Part shown: piece by piece, positions 1 to 7,760 of the stretch
Numbering within the stretch: position 1 is the first letter of the stretch
Layout of the letters: every line of letters begins with the position of its first letter
NCBI GenBank assembly: GCA_002482565.1
Contig: DLGG01000006.1
Coordinates: forward strand, 1-11,825
From: Solidesulfovibrio magneticus
GTDB lineage: Bacteria > Desulfobacterota > Desulfovibrionia > Desulfovibrionales > Desulfovibrionaceae
Reading direction: 5' to 3'
Length of the DNA stretch: 11,825 bases
Notes under the pieces: generated by a model
Databases searched by the model: none
The model's input: only the letters and a program-made list of their open reading frames with translations
Told to the model about the DNA's origin: nothing
Position numbers and translations under genes: made by a program

Positions 1-20
1 CTTCGGGGCGGGGCCATATA

Positions 21-57
21 GGGGTCCGGGGGCCTCAGGCCCCCGGCCGCCGGAGGC
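21..57 (-). repeat. GC-rich interspersed hairpin element, copy 1
   Basis: Read on the minus strand, this begins with the 18-mer GCCTCCGGCGGCCGGGGG, continues through a hairpin core and ends CCCCCGGACCCC. The arms 26-35 and 37-46 are perfect 10-base complements around a single central base, so in practice they form a stem with a small loop. The same 18-mer and right flank occur at 4335-4374 on the plus strand around a different but equally self-complementary core. This is therefore an interspersed family and not a chance palindrome. It lies just downstream of the response regulator gene. It could act as a transcript-end structure, but there is no T-run on its downstream side. Confidence 0.7.
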
Positions 58-76
58 AAAAAAATCCGGCGCGCCG
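58..76 (-). terminator. Weak candidate terminator after the response regulator gene
   Basis: Eight bases after the stop codon on the minus strand, a short self-complementary GC stretch (67-76, CGGCGCGCCG) is followed by GA and a run of seven T residues (58-64). The stem that can really form is only about 3-4 bp, so this is a poor intrinsic terminator by itself. The larger hairpin of the repeat element lies immediately beyond it. Termination somewhere in 21-76 is likely, but the exact structure is uncertain. Confidence 0.35.
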
Positions 77-83
77 CGACGAC

Positions 84-1407
<1,324 letters not shown>

Positions 1408-1415
<8 letters not shown>

Positions 1416-2844
1416 TGGGATGCCCGCTGTCGAGGGGAAGTTTCACGGTAAAATGCGTGCCGATGCCCACTTCGCTGGCCACCTCGATGACCCCGTGGTG
1501 TTCGCGCACGATGCTGTAGCAAGTGGAAAGGCCGATGCCCAAGCCCTGGCCCACGGGCTTGGTGGTGAAAAAGGGATTGAAGAGCTTGTCCATGTTGTCC
1601 GGCGGGATGCCCCGGCCGGTGTCCTCCACCGAGAGGTTCACGGTGTTGTCATTCTCGGGATGGGTGGTGATGGTGATCTCGCCTTCGCCCTCGATGGCGT
1701 CCATGGAATTGACCAGGATATTGAGGAGCACCTGCTTGAGCTGGGCCTCGTCGCCCGGGACCGTGGGCAGCCCCTGGTGCAGGTTGACGGTGAGGCGAAG
1801 TCCGGCGGCGGCCCGATCCTCCAGCCGGCTTTTGAGGATGTTCAACGTATCGGTGACGACTTCGTTTAAGCACACCGGCGAGAAGGCCAGGGTGTGGGGC
1901 CGGGAAAAGGACAGCATGGAGCGCACGATATCGCGGCAGCGGCGGCACTCCATGAGGATGGTTTCGGTGTATTCGGCCACGTCGCCGTAGAGGTCGTCGT
2001 CCACGGCCTGGCGGATGGCCGGCAGGCGGCGGCGGATGCCTTCGGCCAGCCCGTACACGGCCGTGAGGGGGTTGTTGATCTCATGGGCCACGCCGGCGGC
2101 CAACATGCCGATGGTGGCCATTTTTTCGGCCTGATAATACTTGGCCTGGTATTCGTTTTCCAGGGTGACGTCGCGCTTGAAGATGAGGATGCGCGATTCC
2201 GGGCTGTCGGGATTGTGGATGGGCGAGGCCACCATCTCGAAGCGCCGGCTTATGCCGTGGATCTTGAACGTGCCCATGCAGCGGCACACGGCGTTGGAGC
2301 GAAAGGAGCGATGGGCCGGGCATTCCGGGCAGGGAGAGGCCGAGGCCCGAAACAGCTTGTAGCAGTGCTGGCCCTCGGGGCGCGGCACGTCGAAAAGTTC
2401 GTGGAAGACGTGGTTGACGGAGATGATGCGCAGATCCTTGGTGAGCACCATCATGACGTCGGTGATGCCGTCGAGGATGGCGGCGATCTCCTGGCGGCGC
2501 AGTTCCGATTCCTGGTGGGCGTCCTGAAGTTCTTCGACCTTCTGGCGCAGTTCCTGATAGAACCCGAGCTTGCTGTGCTCGATGCCGATGAGGTCCTCAA
2601 GGCTTGGCGGATGGGGCAGGACGTCGGCGGCCGAAGGCTCCGGGGACCGTCTGGGCAGGGGCGTGCGCAAGCGCGATGGCGTCATGAAGGATTCCCGCCC
2701 GTCGCGGAGCACGTCCAGGGTCAGCCGCCGCAACGGCAGGGTGCGCGCCGGACCGGGCACGAGCCGGTCCAATCGTAAGCGCTGGGGAGCCTTTTGCGAT
2801 GCGTCCCAGGATTTTTCATCCTCACCGGCGGCCGCGGACATCAT
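1408..2844 (-). CDS. Soluble PAS-domain sensor histidine kinase
   Basis: This is a 478-residue cytoplasmic histidine kinase and no transmembrane segment is visible. An arginine- and proline-rich N-terminus (1-80) is followed by a predicted coiled coil (about 83-120) and a PAS domain (about 115-228). HisKA carries the phosphoacceptor H254 in the AHEINNP motif. HATPase_c has the N box near N375/N379, the G1 motif DTGRGI at 408-413 and the G2 motif QGLGIGL at 433-439. The PAS domain contains C161, C172 and C175 in a PCPECP context, plus C187 and C189. Such a set could bind a metal or act as a redox switch, but that is inference. The start at 2844 lies 21 bases after the TrfA-like gene, with only a weak GGAA ribosome site. 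M54 (codon at 2685) is an alternative start. The 3' end overlaps the response regulator, so the two form a cognate pair. Confidence 0.95.
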
Positions 2845-2865
2845 GCCGTTCCATGGGGTCTGGCG

Positions 2866-3708
2866 TTACGACAGCAGCAGACAGGCCGGCTCCTCGCCCC
2901 TGGCGGCAGGCCGGGAGACGATGAGCCGGTCGGGACCGACGGACTCTATGGCGGCAATGGCCCCGAGGTCCAGAAAATCCTGCAGCGCGGCCACGGCCCG
3001 GACCCGGAAGGCGGCCATGGGCTGGCGGGACAGCCCGGACAAACGGCGAAGCGCGGCGAAATCCAGCCGCAGGGCGGCCGGTCCGTAGGACAGGAAGCCG
3101 GCCAGCCAGCGGGCAAAGCCGTCGGCCAGGGGGGCGCGGGCGGCAATGAGCCGCTCGAGGCGTTCCGGGTCGCCGCAGGCGGCCAGCATGCGCGGGCCGA
3201 CATCCACGGCGCACAGCCCGGCCCGGCGGTCGCACAACACGGCGTCGAGCAGGCGCAGCTGCAGGGCGTAGCCGCCGCCGGCTTCTTCCACGTTGAGGCG
3301 GCAGGCAGCCAGACGCCACAGCGAGCGTTCCAGGCGGCGGACGTCGAAACGCCGGGCCTTGGGCCGGATCAGCCGGGCCAGATCGCGCAGGGAAAAACGG
3401 GCCGAACCGCGCAAGGGGCTGCGCAGGGCCAGCAGCAGACAGCCGAGAAAAGCGTCAAGGTCGTCCTGGTCCAGGGCCTCGCCGGAGACGGCGATGGCCG
3501 CGCCAGGCCAGCAGGCGGCCACCGGAACGTTTTGCCGGGACTGGCGTGGCGAACCCGTGCGGGCGGCGAACAGATCAGAGGCGAGCACCAGGCCGAGCAA
3601 TCGGGCGGACAGTCCCTGCTCCAGGGCTTCGGCGGCCCGGGTTCCCGGGGCGCTGTCCAGGGGGCTGGCCAGAGGCATGGCGTCAAAGCCGAACACATCG
3701 TGGTACAT
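2866..3708 (-). CDS. TrfA-like (plasmid replication initiator family) DNA-binding protein
   Basis: This is a 280-residue protein. ATG at 3708 is preceded at 6-7 bases by GGGAGG, which settles the start over upstream in-frame codons. The sequence resembles the TrfA replication initiator of broad-host-range plasmids such as RK2. It has a region like the TrfA 'LRSALFAAR' stretch (LASDLFAAR, 42-50) and the hallmark SGEALDQDDLDAFL (75-88). Segments follow matching FSLRDLARLI (105-114) and RRLERSLWRLA (124-134), a LLDAVLCDRRAG segment (153-164), and a C-terminal winged-helix-like part ending IESVGPDRLIVSR (254-266). TrfA proteins bind iterons and load host DnaB, but no iterons are visible nearby. 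Its place at the head of a kinase-regulator unit suggests a domesticated DNA-binding regulator rather than a plasmid origin. Family recognition was by eye and is moderately sure. The function here is unknown. Confidence 0.6.
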   Translation of the reverse strand: MYHDVFGFDAMPLASPLDSAPGTRAAEALEQGLSARLLGLVLASDLFAARTGSPRQSRQNVPVAACWPGAAIAVSGEALDQDDLDAFLGCLLLALRSPLRGSARFSLRDLARLIRPKARRFDVRRLERSLWRLAACRLNVEEAGGGYALQLRLLDAVLCDRRAGLCAVDVGPRMLAACGDPERLERLIAARAPLADGFARWLAGFLSYGPAALRLDFAALRRLSGLSRQPMAAFRVRAVAALQDFLDLGAIAAIESVGPDRLIVSRPAARGEEPACLLLS

Positions 3709-3712
3709 GATC

Positions 3713-3719
3713 GTCCTCC
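3713..3719 (-). promoter_or_regulatory. Start-deciding ribosome binding site of the TrfA-like gene
   Basis: On the minus strand, GGGGAGG lies six bases before the ATG at 3708. The longer in-frame opening upstream has no comparable site, so this fixes the start. Confidence 0.7.
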
Positions 3720-3727
3720 CCCGGCTG

Positions 3728-3775
3728 GCGTTTGGGCCGGCAACGCGGCAATCGCCGGCCGCCGGCCCCAAACGC
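3728..3775. repeat. Inverted repeat upstream of the TrfA-like gene
   Basis: The arms GCGTTTGGGCCGG (3728-3740) and CCGGCCCCAAACGC (3762-3775) pair over 13 bases, interrupted by one extra C. They enclose 21 bases that are themselves GC-rich (GCCGGC type). The near arm ends 8 bases before the ribosome binding site of the TrfA-like gene. It may be an operator or an RNA hairpin controlling that gene. No T-run follows, so it is not a typical intrinsic terminator. Confidence 0.5.
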
Positions 3776-3782
3776 GCGGTTT

Positions 3783-3812
3783 CGGGACGCCCGGCCTTGG
3801 CCCGGCGTCCCG
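3783..3812 (-). terminator. Possible terminator hairpin after the ferritin-like gene
   Basis: The arms CGGGACGCC (3783-3791) and GGCGTCCCG (3804-3812) are perfect complements. The apex holds a second GGCC/GGCC pairing around TT. The structure starts 10 bases after the stop codon of the diiron protein gene. It has no T-tract on the downstream (minus-strand) side, so it could equally be a Rho-dependent or transcript-stabilising structure. Confidence 0.4.
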
Positions 3813-3822
3813 CCTCGGACGG

Positions 3823-4314
3823 TTAGGCGCTGCGGCGAAGGGTCGCCAGCATCTTGGTCAACTGGCGCAGATGGCCGCGCTCCTCGTCCAGACACTGCTT
3901 GACGATGCCGCCTTCGGCCGGCGGCAACAGGTCCATCATCTCCCGGAAGTAGAGGATGGTGTCTTTCTCGAAGCGGGCGGCCAGCTCGATGGCGGCGATG
4001 GCGTCGGAAGCGTTGGCCAGGTCCTTTTCAGGCGCTCCGCCGCAGAAAAGCGCGTGGGAGTCGAGCAGGGCCTGGACATAGTCCATGTACTCTTCCTCAT
4101 CGCTGCCGGCCGGCACCTCGATCTTGGCGATGCGCCCGGCCATGGCCTCGAAAATGGCCTGGTGGCGGGCTTCCTCGCCGGCAAAGAACTCCAGGAAGCT
4201 TTTGACGTCGGGATTCGTGGCGGCAGCCGCCGCCTTGCTGTAAACGTTGCGGCCCCGGCGCTCGATCTCGATGGCCGTGCCGACAATGTCGCTGGCGCTG
4301 AAAAAACGAGCCAT
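3823..4314 (-). CDS. Ferritin-like / rubrerythrin-type diiron protein
   Basis: This is a 163-residue four-helix ferritin-like protein. The start at 4314 is chosen because AAGGAG lies 7 bases upstream; the in-frame ATG 15 codons earlier would add an unlikely arginine-rich leader. Diiron ligand candidates sit in the right order: E18 in EIERRG, then E48 and H51 in EEARH. E110 or E116 lies in the third helix, and E145 and H148 fall in EERGH. There is no C-terminal CxxC pair, so the rubredoxin domain of classical rubrerythrin is absent. Members of the family act in peroxide or oxygen defence or in iron handling in anaerobes, so the exact reaction cannot be stated. It lies between the Qmo-Flx operon and the TrfA-like gene, separated from both by hairpins, so it may be its own transcript or an attenuated continuation of the operon. 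Confidence 0.85.
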   Translation of the reverse strand: MARFFSASDIVGTAIEIERRGRNVYSKAAAAATNPDVKSFLEFFAGEEARHQAIFEAMAGRIAKIEVPAGSDEEEYMDYVQALLDSHALFCGGAPEKDLANASDAIAAIELAARFEKDTILYFREMMDLLPPAEGGIVKQCLDEERGHLRQLTKMLATLRRSA

Positions 4315-4334
4315 GTCGCGTCTCCTTATGGGAT

Positions 4335-4374
4335 GCCTCCGGCGGCCGGGGGGGATCATCCCCCCCGGACCCCC
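4335..4374 (+). repeat. GC-rich interspersed hairpin element, copy 2
   Basis: This shares the 18-mer GCCTCCGGCGGCCGGGGG and the right flank CCCCCGGACCCC with the element at 21-57, in opposite orientation. The core differs: 4346-4356 (CCGGGGGGGAT) pairs perfectly with 4358-4368. It lies in the leader of the ferritin-like gene, ending about 10 bases before the minus-strand AAGGAG ribosome site, so a transcript crossing it would carry a very stable hairpin there. Confidence 0.7.
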
Positions 4375-4380
4375 CGGATT

Positions 4381-4401
4381 GGGGGACGTTCTTCGTCCCC
4401 C
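4381..4401 (-). terminator. Hairpin after the flavoprotein gene, possible operon end
   Basis: The arms GGGGGACG (4381-4388) and CGTCCCCC (4394-4401) form a perfect 8-bp stem with a five-base loop, 22 bases beyond the stop of the last Qmo-Flx gene. No T-run follows on the minus strand. Together with the repeat hairpin at 4346-4368 it makes a tandem barrier that could end or attenuate the operon transcript. Confidence 0.45.
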
Positions 4402-4423
4402 GGCTGTGCGTCGTGCCCCGGTC

Positions 4424-5260
4424 CTACAGCTCGTTGGGGAGCTGTTTGAGCTGGGCGTAGGTGTACACCGGGCCGTCCACGCAGACGTAGCTGGTGCCGA
4501 TGTTGCATCGGCCGCAGATGCCGATGCCGCACTTCATGCGCTTCTCCAGCGTGGTCACGATCTGTTCGTCGGCAAAGCCCAGCTTTTTGAGGGCTTCCAG
4601 GGTGAACTTGATCATGATGGGCGGGCCGCAGGTGATGGCCACGCAGTTGTCGGCCGCCGGGGCCATTTCCAGCAGCACGTTGGGGATAAGGCCCACCTTG
4701 TGCTGCCAGCCCTCGGCCTCGCGGTCGATGGTCAGCGTGGTTTCGATGTCGGACCTGCCGGTCCACTCGGGCAGCTCGGCGGAAAAGGCCATGTCCTGGG
4801 GCGAACGCGCGCCGTAGAGCAGGCGGATCTTGCCGAAGTCGGCCCGGTTGTCGAGCATGTAGAGGAAGAGCGTCCGTAGCGGAGCCATGCCGATGCCGCC
4901 GCCCACGAACACGATGTCCTTACCCTTCATGTCGGCCACGGGGAAGGAGTTCCCCAGGGGCGCGCGCACGCCGACCTTGTCGCCGGCCGTGAGCGTATGC
5001 AGCTTGGCCGTCACCTCGCCGGCCCGCATGACCGAGAACTGGAGGTAGTCCATGCGGGTGGGGGGCGAGTTGATGACGAAGGTCGACTCGCCGATGCCCG
5101 GGGCGGACAGCTGGCCCACCTGGCCCGGCTCGAAGGTGAAGGCCTTCATCTTGGCTTCGTCGTCGAAACGCACCCGGAAGGTCTTGATGTTGTGGGTCTC
5201 CTGGACGGTCTCCAGGATGGTGGCCACTTCCGGCAGATAGGGATTGAATGGATCGGTCAT
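4424..5260 (-). CDS. FAD/NAD(P)-binding reductase with [2Fe-2S] site (FlxA/HydG/AsrB-like)
   Basis: This is a 278-residue protein of the ferredoxin-NADP reductase superfamily. An FAD-binding beta barrel spans about 10-105. It is followed by a nucleotide-binding domain with GGGIGMAP (120-127) and the CGPP motif (211-214). A C-terminal PyrK-like [2Fe-2S] site has C244, C249, C252 and C260. This layout is shared by the gamma subunit of sulfhydrogenases (HydG), AsrB of anaerobic sulfite reductase and FlxA of Flx-Hdr complexes. The inferred role is NAD(P)H oxidation feeding electrons to the iron-sulfur protein encoded 10 bases upstream. It is the last gene of the qmo-led operon, followed by hairpins. 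No asrC-like sulfite reductase or hydrogenase subunit is adjacent, which makes the Flx-type role the best reading. NADH versus NADPH preference cannot be told. Confidence 0.85.
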   Translation of the reverse strand: MTDPFNPYLPEVATILETVQETHNIKTFRVRFDDEAKMKAFTFEPGQVGQLSAPGIGESTFVINSPPTRMDYLQFSVMRAGEVTAKLHTLTAGDKVGVRAPLGNSFPVADMKGKDIVFVGGGIGMAPLRTLFLYMLDNRADFGKIRLLYGARSPQDMAFSAELPEWTGRSDIETTLTIDREAEGWQHKVGLIPNVLLEMAPAADNCVAITCGPPIMIKFTLEALKKLGFADEQIVTTLEKRMKCGIGICGRCNIGTSYVCVDGPVYTYAQLKQLPNEL

Positions 5261-5270
5261 GGTTGAACCT

Positions 5271-6317
5271 CTAGCCCTTGGCCTTGGCCACGGCGTTTTG
5301 CACGATCTCGCGGATGTCCACCGAGACCGGGCAGCTTTTCACGCAGCGCCCGCAGCCGCAGCAGGCGATAAGCCCGTCGTGCAGGGTCGGGTAGTAGCTG
5401 AACTTGTGGCCGACGCGGTTTTTCAGGCGATGGGCCTTGGTCGGGCGCGGGTTGTGGCCCGAGGCTTCCAGGGTGAACTGGAAGTGCATGCAGGCGTCCC
5501 AGGAGCGCATGCGCCGGCCGGCCGTGCCCGTGCCCTCGTCGGTGATGGAGAAGCAGTAGCAGGTGGGGCACAGGTAGGTGCAGGCCCCGCAGCTCACGCA
5601 CTTGTCGGACTGGTCGCGCCAGAACTCCATGTCGTCAAAAAGCGACAGCAGCGCCGCCGGCGAGGAGGCGATGTCCGGGGCCTCGCCCAGGGCGTCGCGG
5701 CTGGCCTTTTTCACGGCCTCGGCCTCGGCGGCCTTGGCCGCGCCGTCGGTCAGGGCCGGGTTGTCCAGGAACTTCGCGCCCTTCTCGCTCACGGCCTCGA
5801 CGGTGTAGCCGCCTTCGACCGGGGTGAGGAGCACGTCCGAACCGGCCGCGTCGGCCGGGCCGGAGCCGACCCAGTGGCAAAAGCAGGTGTTCTCCACCGT
5901 GGCGCAGGCCATGGTCACGAACACCGTGGCCTCGCGGGCGGCGATGTAATACGGATCCGGGAACTTCTTGCCCATGTAGACGCGGTCGAAGATGAGAAAT
6001 CCGCGCGCGCCGCAGGGCTTGGAACCGAAGACCACCGTGGGCTGGGCCTCGGTCTTGGGATCGAGTTTGAGGGTCGGGGCGTTGTCCTCGCCTTCCTTGC
6101 CGTAGGCGTAGCTGAAAAGCTCCTGGCAGGCCGGGAAGACCGCGCCCTTGGGCGGGGCCGTGGCGTCGGAACCGAAGACCGGAGCGCGGGCCGGGTCGTA
6201 TTGCCGGAACACCACGCTGCCGCCTTCCTCGACGGGAACGAGCACCCGGCTTTGGGCGGCCAGGGCCTTGAGCCACTCGGGGAGTTTCTCCCGGGGGATG
6301 TATTTGACGGCGGCCAT
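5271..6317 (-). CDS. 4Fe-4S protein, hydrogenase/sulfite reductase beta-subunit type (FlxB/HydB/AsrA-like)
   Basis: This is a 348-residue soluble iron-sulfur protein. The N-terminal domain (about 1-190) has family-typical sites: KPCGARG (100-106), a DPYY segment (121-124), C138 and the CFC pair C145/C147. The C-terminal part carries two ferredoxin-type motifs. One is C240, C243, C246 and C250, immediately followed by PTCYC (C253, C255). The other is C319, C322, C325 and C329 in CCGCGRCVKSCP. It is related to HydB of sulfhydrogenase, AsrA and FlxB, which pass electrons between the FAD/NAD(P) subunit and the rest of a complex. Its ATG overlaps the preceding stop by one base (TAATG), with AAGGAG upstream, so it is translationally coupled. 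An alanine-rich linker (about 190-222) separates the two halves. Confidence 0.83.
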   Translation of the reverse strand: MAAVKYIPREKLPEWLKALAAQSRVLVPVEEGGSVVFRQYDPARAPVFGSDATAPPKGAVFPACQELFSYAYGKEGEDNAPTLKLDPKTEAQPTVVFGSKPCGARGFLIFDRVYMGKKFPDPYYIAAREATVFVTMACATVENTCFCHWVGSGPADAAGSDVLLTPVEGGYTVEAVSEKGAKFLDNPALTDGAAKAAEAEAVKKASRDALGEAPDIASSPAALLSLFDDMEFWRDQSDKCVSCGACTYLCPTCYCFSITDEGTGTAGRRMRSWDACMHFQFTLEASGHNPRPTKAHRLKNRVGHKFSYYPTLHDGLIACCGCGRCVKSCPVSVDIREIVQNAVAKAKG

Positions 6318-7288
6318 TACCAGCTTCGCTCCTTGATGTTGTCTTCCTCGAGCTTAAACTGCAAAAGCGGCGGGATCGCGGCAACGTCAACACCGGCCTG
6401 ATAGTCGAACAGGTCGTGGATGGTGCGGTTGAGGTGCTTTTTGAGCGCCAGAACCGGGATGTCCATGGGGCAGGCCCGCTGGCATTCGCCGCATTCCGTG
6501 CACCGCCCGGCCAGGTGCATGGCGTGGACCACCTGGAACATCAGCTTTTCCGTCACCGAGTCTTCCTGGCTCAGCCAGTGGGGCTCGCGGCTCTGGGCGA
6601 TGCAGTGGTCGCGGCACACGCACATCGGGCAGGCGTTGCGGCAGGCGTAGCAGCGGATGCAGCGGTCCATGTGGTAGCGCCAGAAGGCCATGCGCTCGGG
6701 CACGCTCATGGCGTCCAGGGCGGCCAGGTCGGCGTCGGCGGCCGGCGCGGCCTGGACCTGGGGAGCCGGGTCGCCCACAAAGGCGTCGGCCAGCACGGCG
6801 TTGGGGAACTGGCAGCGCAGGCACTTGTCGGCGGCCACCTCGGCCATGGGCATGGATACGGCCTTGCCGGCGGCGGTGACGGTGACGGTCTTGCCGTCCA
6901 CGGCCACCTTTTCGGCGTTGCCGGCATTGAGCCCGGCGGCGGCCAGCTTGGCCCGCACCTTGGCGATGTCCACCACGCCGTCGCAGCCGGCGGAGAAGAT
7001 CACGACGTTGTCGCGGTCAATGAGTTTTTCCTGGAGCAGCTCGACCACCGAGCGGGAGTCGCAGCCCTTGACCACCACGCCGACCTTTTTGCCGGCAAAG
7101 CTCGGCAGGTAGACGGCCGGATTGTGGACGTTGAGCGCCCCCCACTCCAGCTTGTCCACGTCGGCCTCGCCGCGGATGAAAAGCGGCGTGTTGTGCAGGG
7201 CGTCGTAGCCTTTCTGCCAACCGATGACGCATTCAAGGCCGGGCAAAGCCTCCTTGATGCGGGTTTTGAGAGCGTCAAGCCGCGACAC
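6317..7288 (-). CDS. Multi-cluster iron-sulfur protein (FlxC-like)
   Basis: This is a 323-residue protein with a GTG start at 7288, supported by AAGGAGG five bases upstream. The N-terminal half resembles the FrhB/HdrC-associated fold, with a VVVKGCDSRS segment (71-80, C76) and C102 in SAGCDG. C156 and C159 form a CLRC pair. The C-terminal half has a ferredoxin motif C210, C213, C216, C220 extended by C223, C225 and C229 (PMCVCRDHC), and a second motif C263, C266, C269, C273. No membrane segment is visible, so it cannot replace the cytochrome b part of QmoC. FlxC proteins of NADH dehydrogenase/heterodisulfide reductase complexes are the closest functional match I can name, from context and cysteine pattern. 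It overlaps the MvhD-like gene by 14 bases and presumably links that protein to the FlxB/FlxA-like pair. Confidence 0.65.
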   Translation of the reverse strand: MSRLDALKTRIKEALPGLECVIGWQKGYDALHNTPLFIRGEADVDKLEWGALNVHNPAVYLPSFAGKKVGVVVKGCDSRSVVELLQEKLIDRDNVVIFSAGCDGVVDIAKVRAKLAAAGLNAGNAEKVAVDGKTVTVTAAGKAVSMPMAEVAADKCLRCQFPNAVLADAFVGDPAPQVQAAPAADADLAALDAMSVPERMAFWRYHMDRCIRCYACRNACPMCVCRDHCIAQSREPHWLSQEDSVTEKLMFQVVHAMHLAGRCTECGECQRACPMDIPVLALKKHLNRTIHDLFDYQAGVDVAAIPPLLQFKLEEDNIKERSW

Positions 7289-7760
7289 GGTTGCCTCCTT
7301 GGATGGCCGAAGCGACCTTGGCCAGCAGTTCCGGGGACACGTTTTCGTGGCGCGTCGCCGGTCCCAGGGCGTGAATCTGTTCGGTGAACACCGTCACCAC
7401 CTTCTGCCAGCGCTGGCCTTCCGAGGCCGAGACCCAGGTGTAGTCGAACCGGGCCGGGTCAATGCCCAGGATGGGCAGGAAGCGCTTGAGGACTTCCAGA
7501 CGCCGACGGGCGTAGAAGTTACCCTCGGCGTAGTGGCAGTCGCGCGGGTGGCAGCCGGAGACGAGGACGCCGTCGGCGCCGTTAATGAGCGTTTTGGCGA
7601 TGAACAGGGGATCGATGCGCCCGGAGCAGGGCACGCGGATGATCCGCAGGTCCGTGGGCTGATTGAACCGCCCGACGCCTGCCGTGTCCGCGCCGCCGTA
7701 GGAGCACCAGTTGCACAGGAATCCGACGATCCGCAGTTCCTTGCCGGTCAGGACTGGCAT
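7275..7760 (-). CDS. MvhD/FlxD-like [2Fe-2S] electron-transfer protein, separate from QmoB
   Basis: This is a 161-residue protein that matches the MvhD/FrhD family over most of its length. The cysteines expected to hold the [2Fe-2S] cluster are C16 and C19 (FLCNWCSYGGAD), C45 (VPCSGR), and C70 and C75 (SGCHPRDCHY). In methanogens and in Flx complexes this protein hands electrons to an HdrA-type flavoprotein. In well-studied Desulfovibrio QmoB it is a C-terminal domain. Here it has its own ATG at 7760, overlapping the end of qmoB by 13 bases in another frame. A GGAGG lies 10 bases upstream, inside the qmoB coding sequence. The natural-looking N-terminus and the clean domain boundary favour a real separate gene over a sequencing frameshift, though a frameshift cannot be excluded here. 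Confidence 0.85.
   Translation of the reverse strand: MPVLTGKELRIVGFLCNWCSYGGADTAGVGRFNQPTDLRIIRVPCSGRIDPLFIAKTLINGADGVLVSGCHPRDCHYAEGNFYARRRLEVLKRFLPILGIDPARFDYTWVSASEGQRWQKVVTVFTEQIHALGPATRHENVSPELLAKVASAIQGGNRVAA

Noticed and set aside
3709..3822. Sigma-54 (-24/-12) promoter before the TrfA-like gene
   Set aside because: A TTGC-like -12 element can be placed, but the matching -24 TGGCA element is missing at the right distance.
2845..3822. Plasmid origin with iterons near the TrfA-like gene
   Set aside because: No direct repeats of iteron length or AT-rich unwinding region are visible, and neighbouring genes are chromosomal in character.
4424..7760. Anaerobic sulfite reductase (asrABC) or sulfhydrogenase operon
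   Set aside because: The AsrA/AsrB- or HydB/HydG-like genes are present, but no sulfite reductase subunit or NiFe hydrogenase subunits accompany them. Linkage to MvhD-like and QmoAB fits an Flx-type module better.
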